From an uncultured Shewanella sp. (GTDB lineage: Bacteria; Pseudomonadota; Gammaproteobacteria; Enterobacterales; Shewanellaceae): a DNA stretch of 64,000 bases. The position numbers were made by a program, and so were the translations under genes. The DNA is taken from the NCBI RefSeq assembly GCF_947501665.1, contig NZ_CANMWS010000028.1:16718-80717 (forward strand), written 5' to 3'. Below are positions 62,853 to 64,000 of this stretch, in pieces; positions within the stretch are counted from its first letter, which is position 1; each line of letters opens with the position of its first letter. Under the pieces are notes generated by a model that saw nothing but the letters and a program-made list of their open reading frames with translations, did not search any database and was not told where the DNA came from.

Positions 62853-62884
62853 TCAATCCGTTTTATAAGCCATGCTTTAACTTG

Positions 62885-62912
62885 TTCAGGCCAACGCTCA
62901 TGTTGGCCTGAA
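62885..62912 (+). other. Hairpin between the receptor and thioredoxin-like genes
   Basis: TTCAGGCCAAC and GTTGGCCTGAA form a perfect 11-bp stem with a 6-nt loop, 32 nt after the receptor stop. No T-run follows, so it may be an RNA-stabilising or attenuating structure rather than a full terminator. Confidence 0.55.
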
Positions 62913-62973
62913 TGCCATGAAGCGGCATTTAGCCAAAACACCATGTTACCGCTCTGCTTAAGGCTCACTATCA

Positions 62974-63564
62974 ATGAACAATACACGCCCAAACACACTG
63001 TCATTATGCGTCGCTTTATTGACTTCGCTCCTTTGCATTATGAGCCAGAGTGCCTATTCATCGACACTAGCCACTCACAGCACAGAGTCTCGTTCAGCCA
63101 CATCAGCCAACACGGATCCCAATGTGGATCACTTAGTTAATACCTTACCTTGGCTGGCTTACCAACATGAACACCTAGTGACTCATCAACAAGAACACTT
63201 TCAAGATTTTGAGGGAAAACCCAGCTTATTCATGTTTTTTGAACCCGAGTGTCCTTGGTGTGCCAAACAAGGAAAAGCCTTTAATCAACTGCTTGCTCAA
63301 TGCCCCAATGCCATCAATATTGCCGCACTGGCCAGCCACGGCAATAAAACCGTGCTGCGAAAAGCCGCTTGGAAGATGAAATTACATTTTCCTGCCTATT
63401 TAGCCAGCCAAACCATGATGCTGTCTATTGGCCCCCTGCCCGCCACCCCGATCACCCTCATTATTGATGAGAAAGGCCAGCTGCACAGTGTTCTTCGAGG
63501 CTATGTGAAATTAGCGCAACTCTTGCCGAAATTGAAACAGGAATTTGGGCTAAAATGTGGTTAA
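62974..63564 (+). CDS. Secreted thioredoxin-like (TlpA-type) protein
   Basis: 196 residues. Signal peptide (LSLCVALLTSLLCIMSQSAYS), a short linker, then a thioredoxin fold: LFMFFEPECPWCAKQGKAF with redox Cys93/Cys96, and the cis-Pro loop PATPITLIIDEKGQL. This is a periplasmic thiol-disulfide oxidoreductase, reductase-like by its CPWC motif. AAGG lies 10 nt before the ATG. It follows the CxxC-plug receptor on the same strand and may be co-transcribed with it, so the receptor cysteines are a candidate substrate; that is inference. The stop codon lies inside a 9-nt tandem repeat (63557-63581). Confidence 0.87.
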   Translation: MNNTRPNTLSLCVALLTSLLCIMSQSAYSSTLATHSTESRSATSANTDPNVDHLVNTLPWLAYQHEHLVTHQQEHFQDFEGKPSLFMFFEPECPWCAKQGKAFNQLLAQCPNAINIAALASHGNKTVLRKAAWKMKLHFPAYLASQTMMLSIGPLPATPITLIIDEKGQLHSVLRGYVKLAQLLPKLKQEFGLKCG

Positions 63565-63800
63565 AGTGGTTAAAGTGGTTTGGTCAAAGTGATTAATACT
63601 CATTGTTCTCACCCACCTTAAAGGCTCAATATAGCGAGATCCTGCCATTTTAAACCACTCAACTGCCTTTTCAGTCCAATCCCCATAGTGGTGAAATTCA
63701 CTATTTTTTGACATGTGCTTTTTGGACTGATCTTGCTAAGATAACGTCTCATTCCAAGGCCTTCACGCCCTTTTTTCTCCAAGCCTAAAGTCGCGTGGCG
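63550..63800 (-). other. Decayed short coding repeat (possible)
   Basis: A 54-codon minus frame from ATG 63714 to TAG 63550 reads MSKNSEFHHYGDWTEKAVEW.., and codons upstream in the same frame (WNETLS, stop, QDQSKKH) look like its continuation, with further frames open nearby (63618-63854). From memory such sequences recur as short hypothetical proteins in marine gammaproteobacteria, but I cannot confirm it here. It overlaps the thioredoxin-like stop antisense. The rest of the gene-free tail to 64000 is AT-rich, and no complete gene is seen. Confidence 0.35.
63557..63581 (+). repeat. 9-nt tandem repeat over the thioredoxin-like stop codon
   Basis: GTGGTTAAA occurs twice in tandem followed by the partial copy GTGGTTT. 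The first copy contains the TAA stop of the thioredoxin-like gene. Confidence 0.8.
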
Positions 63801-64000
63801 TACTTTCACTATTATGTTCAATAAGTATTGAAATTCTTTTTTTAAAAAAATCACTAAATCTTATAATTTTTCAAAAAAAAAGAAGACAATCTCTCTTATT
63901 AGCATAAAGTAGATGCTATGAACAACTTTATAAGCACCCAAAACCAAAAAATAGAACACACATAAATTCAGATTTTAATTTAATATGGAAATATGAATAA

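Overview
This 64 kb window is chromosomal DNA of a marine gammaproteobacterium, most likely Shewanella or a close relative. The evidence is gene content and order: radA – (insertion) – serB/smp – deoD-deoB-deoA-deoC – Tsx-type porin – nupC – tatD-like – prfC – nlpI – pnp – GGDEF/EAL gene – rpsO-truB-rbfA-infB-nusA-rimP – tRNA-fMet – tRNA-Leu – secG-tpiA-glmM-folP-ftsH-rlmE / yhbY – greA. From memory this matches the Shewanella arrangement. Base composition is moderately AT-rich, and several starts are TTG or GTG with good Shine-Dalgarno sites (rimP, glmM, folP, pnp).

Layout. (1) 1-9.3 kb, all minus strand: glycogen/maltodextrin enzymes (glgB cut by the window edge, malQ), a lipoprotein multicopper oxidase and two tandem PhoA-family alkaline phosphatases. 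(2) 9.5-12 kb: two small orphan proteins and radA. (3) 12-23.6 kb: an accessory island between radA and serB. It holds a MITE-like element, GDP-mannose genes (manC, cpsG), a complete CMP-sialic-acid operon (neuA-neuB-neuC), a divergent GT52-type sialyltransferase-like gene, a decayed IS5-type transposase, two sulfotransferases and an alpha/beta hydrolase. The part at about 18.5-22.6 kb is strikingly AT-rich. (4) 23.8-34.3 kb: serB/smp, a small secreted peptide gene missed by length cut-offs, the deoxyribonucleoside catabolic operon with its outer-membrane channel and inner-membrane transporter, and a TatD-family hydrolase. (5) 34.4-60.2 kb: core translation, RNA, secretion and envelope genes, with a second MITE-like element next to prfC and a secD-secF pair without yajC. 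(6) 60.3-64 kb: a Fur-box-preceded TonB-dependent receptor with an unusual CxxC in its plug, followed by a secreted thioredoxin-like protein and decayed repeat DNA.

How the parts work together. NeuC, NeuB and NeuA should make CMP-sialic acid, which the GT52-like enzyme could transfer to a surface glycan. ManC and CpsG supply GDP-mannose, and the sulfotransferases could add sulfate to a carbohydrate, so the island looks like a surface-glycan decoration module with no backbone polymerisation genes. Tsx and NupC bring in nucleosides that DeoD, DeoA, DeoB and DeoC degrade. The metY-rimP-nusA-infB-rbfA-truB-rpsO block is the classical translation operon, but here pnp is separated from rpsO by an opposing c-di-GMP gene. 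Starts were moved inward from the longest frame where a Shine-Dalgarno site or family length favoured it; each case is stated.
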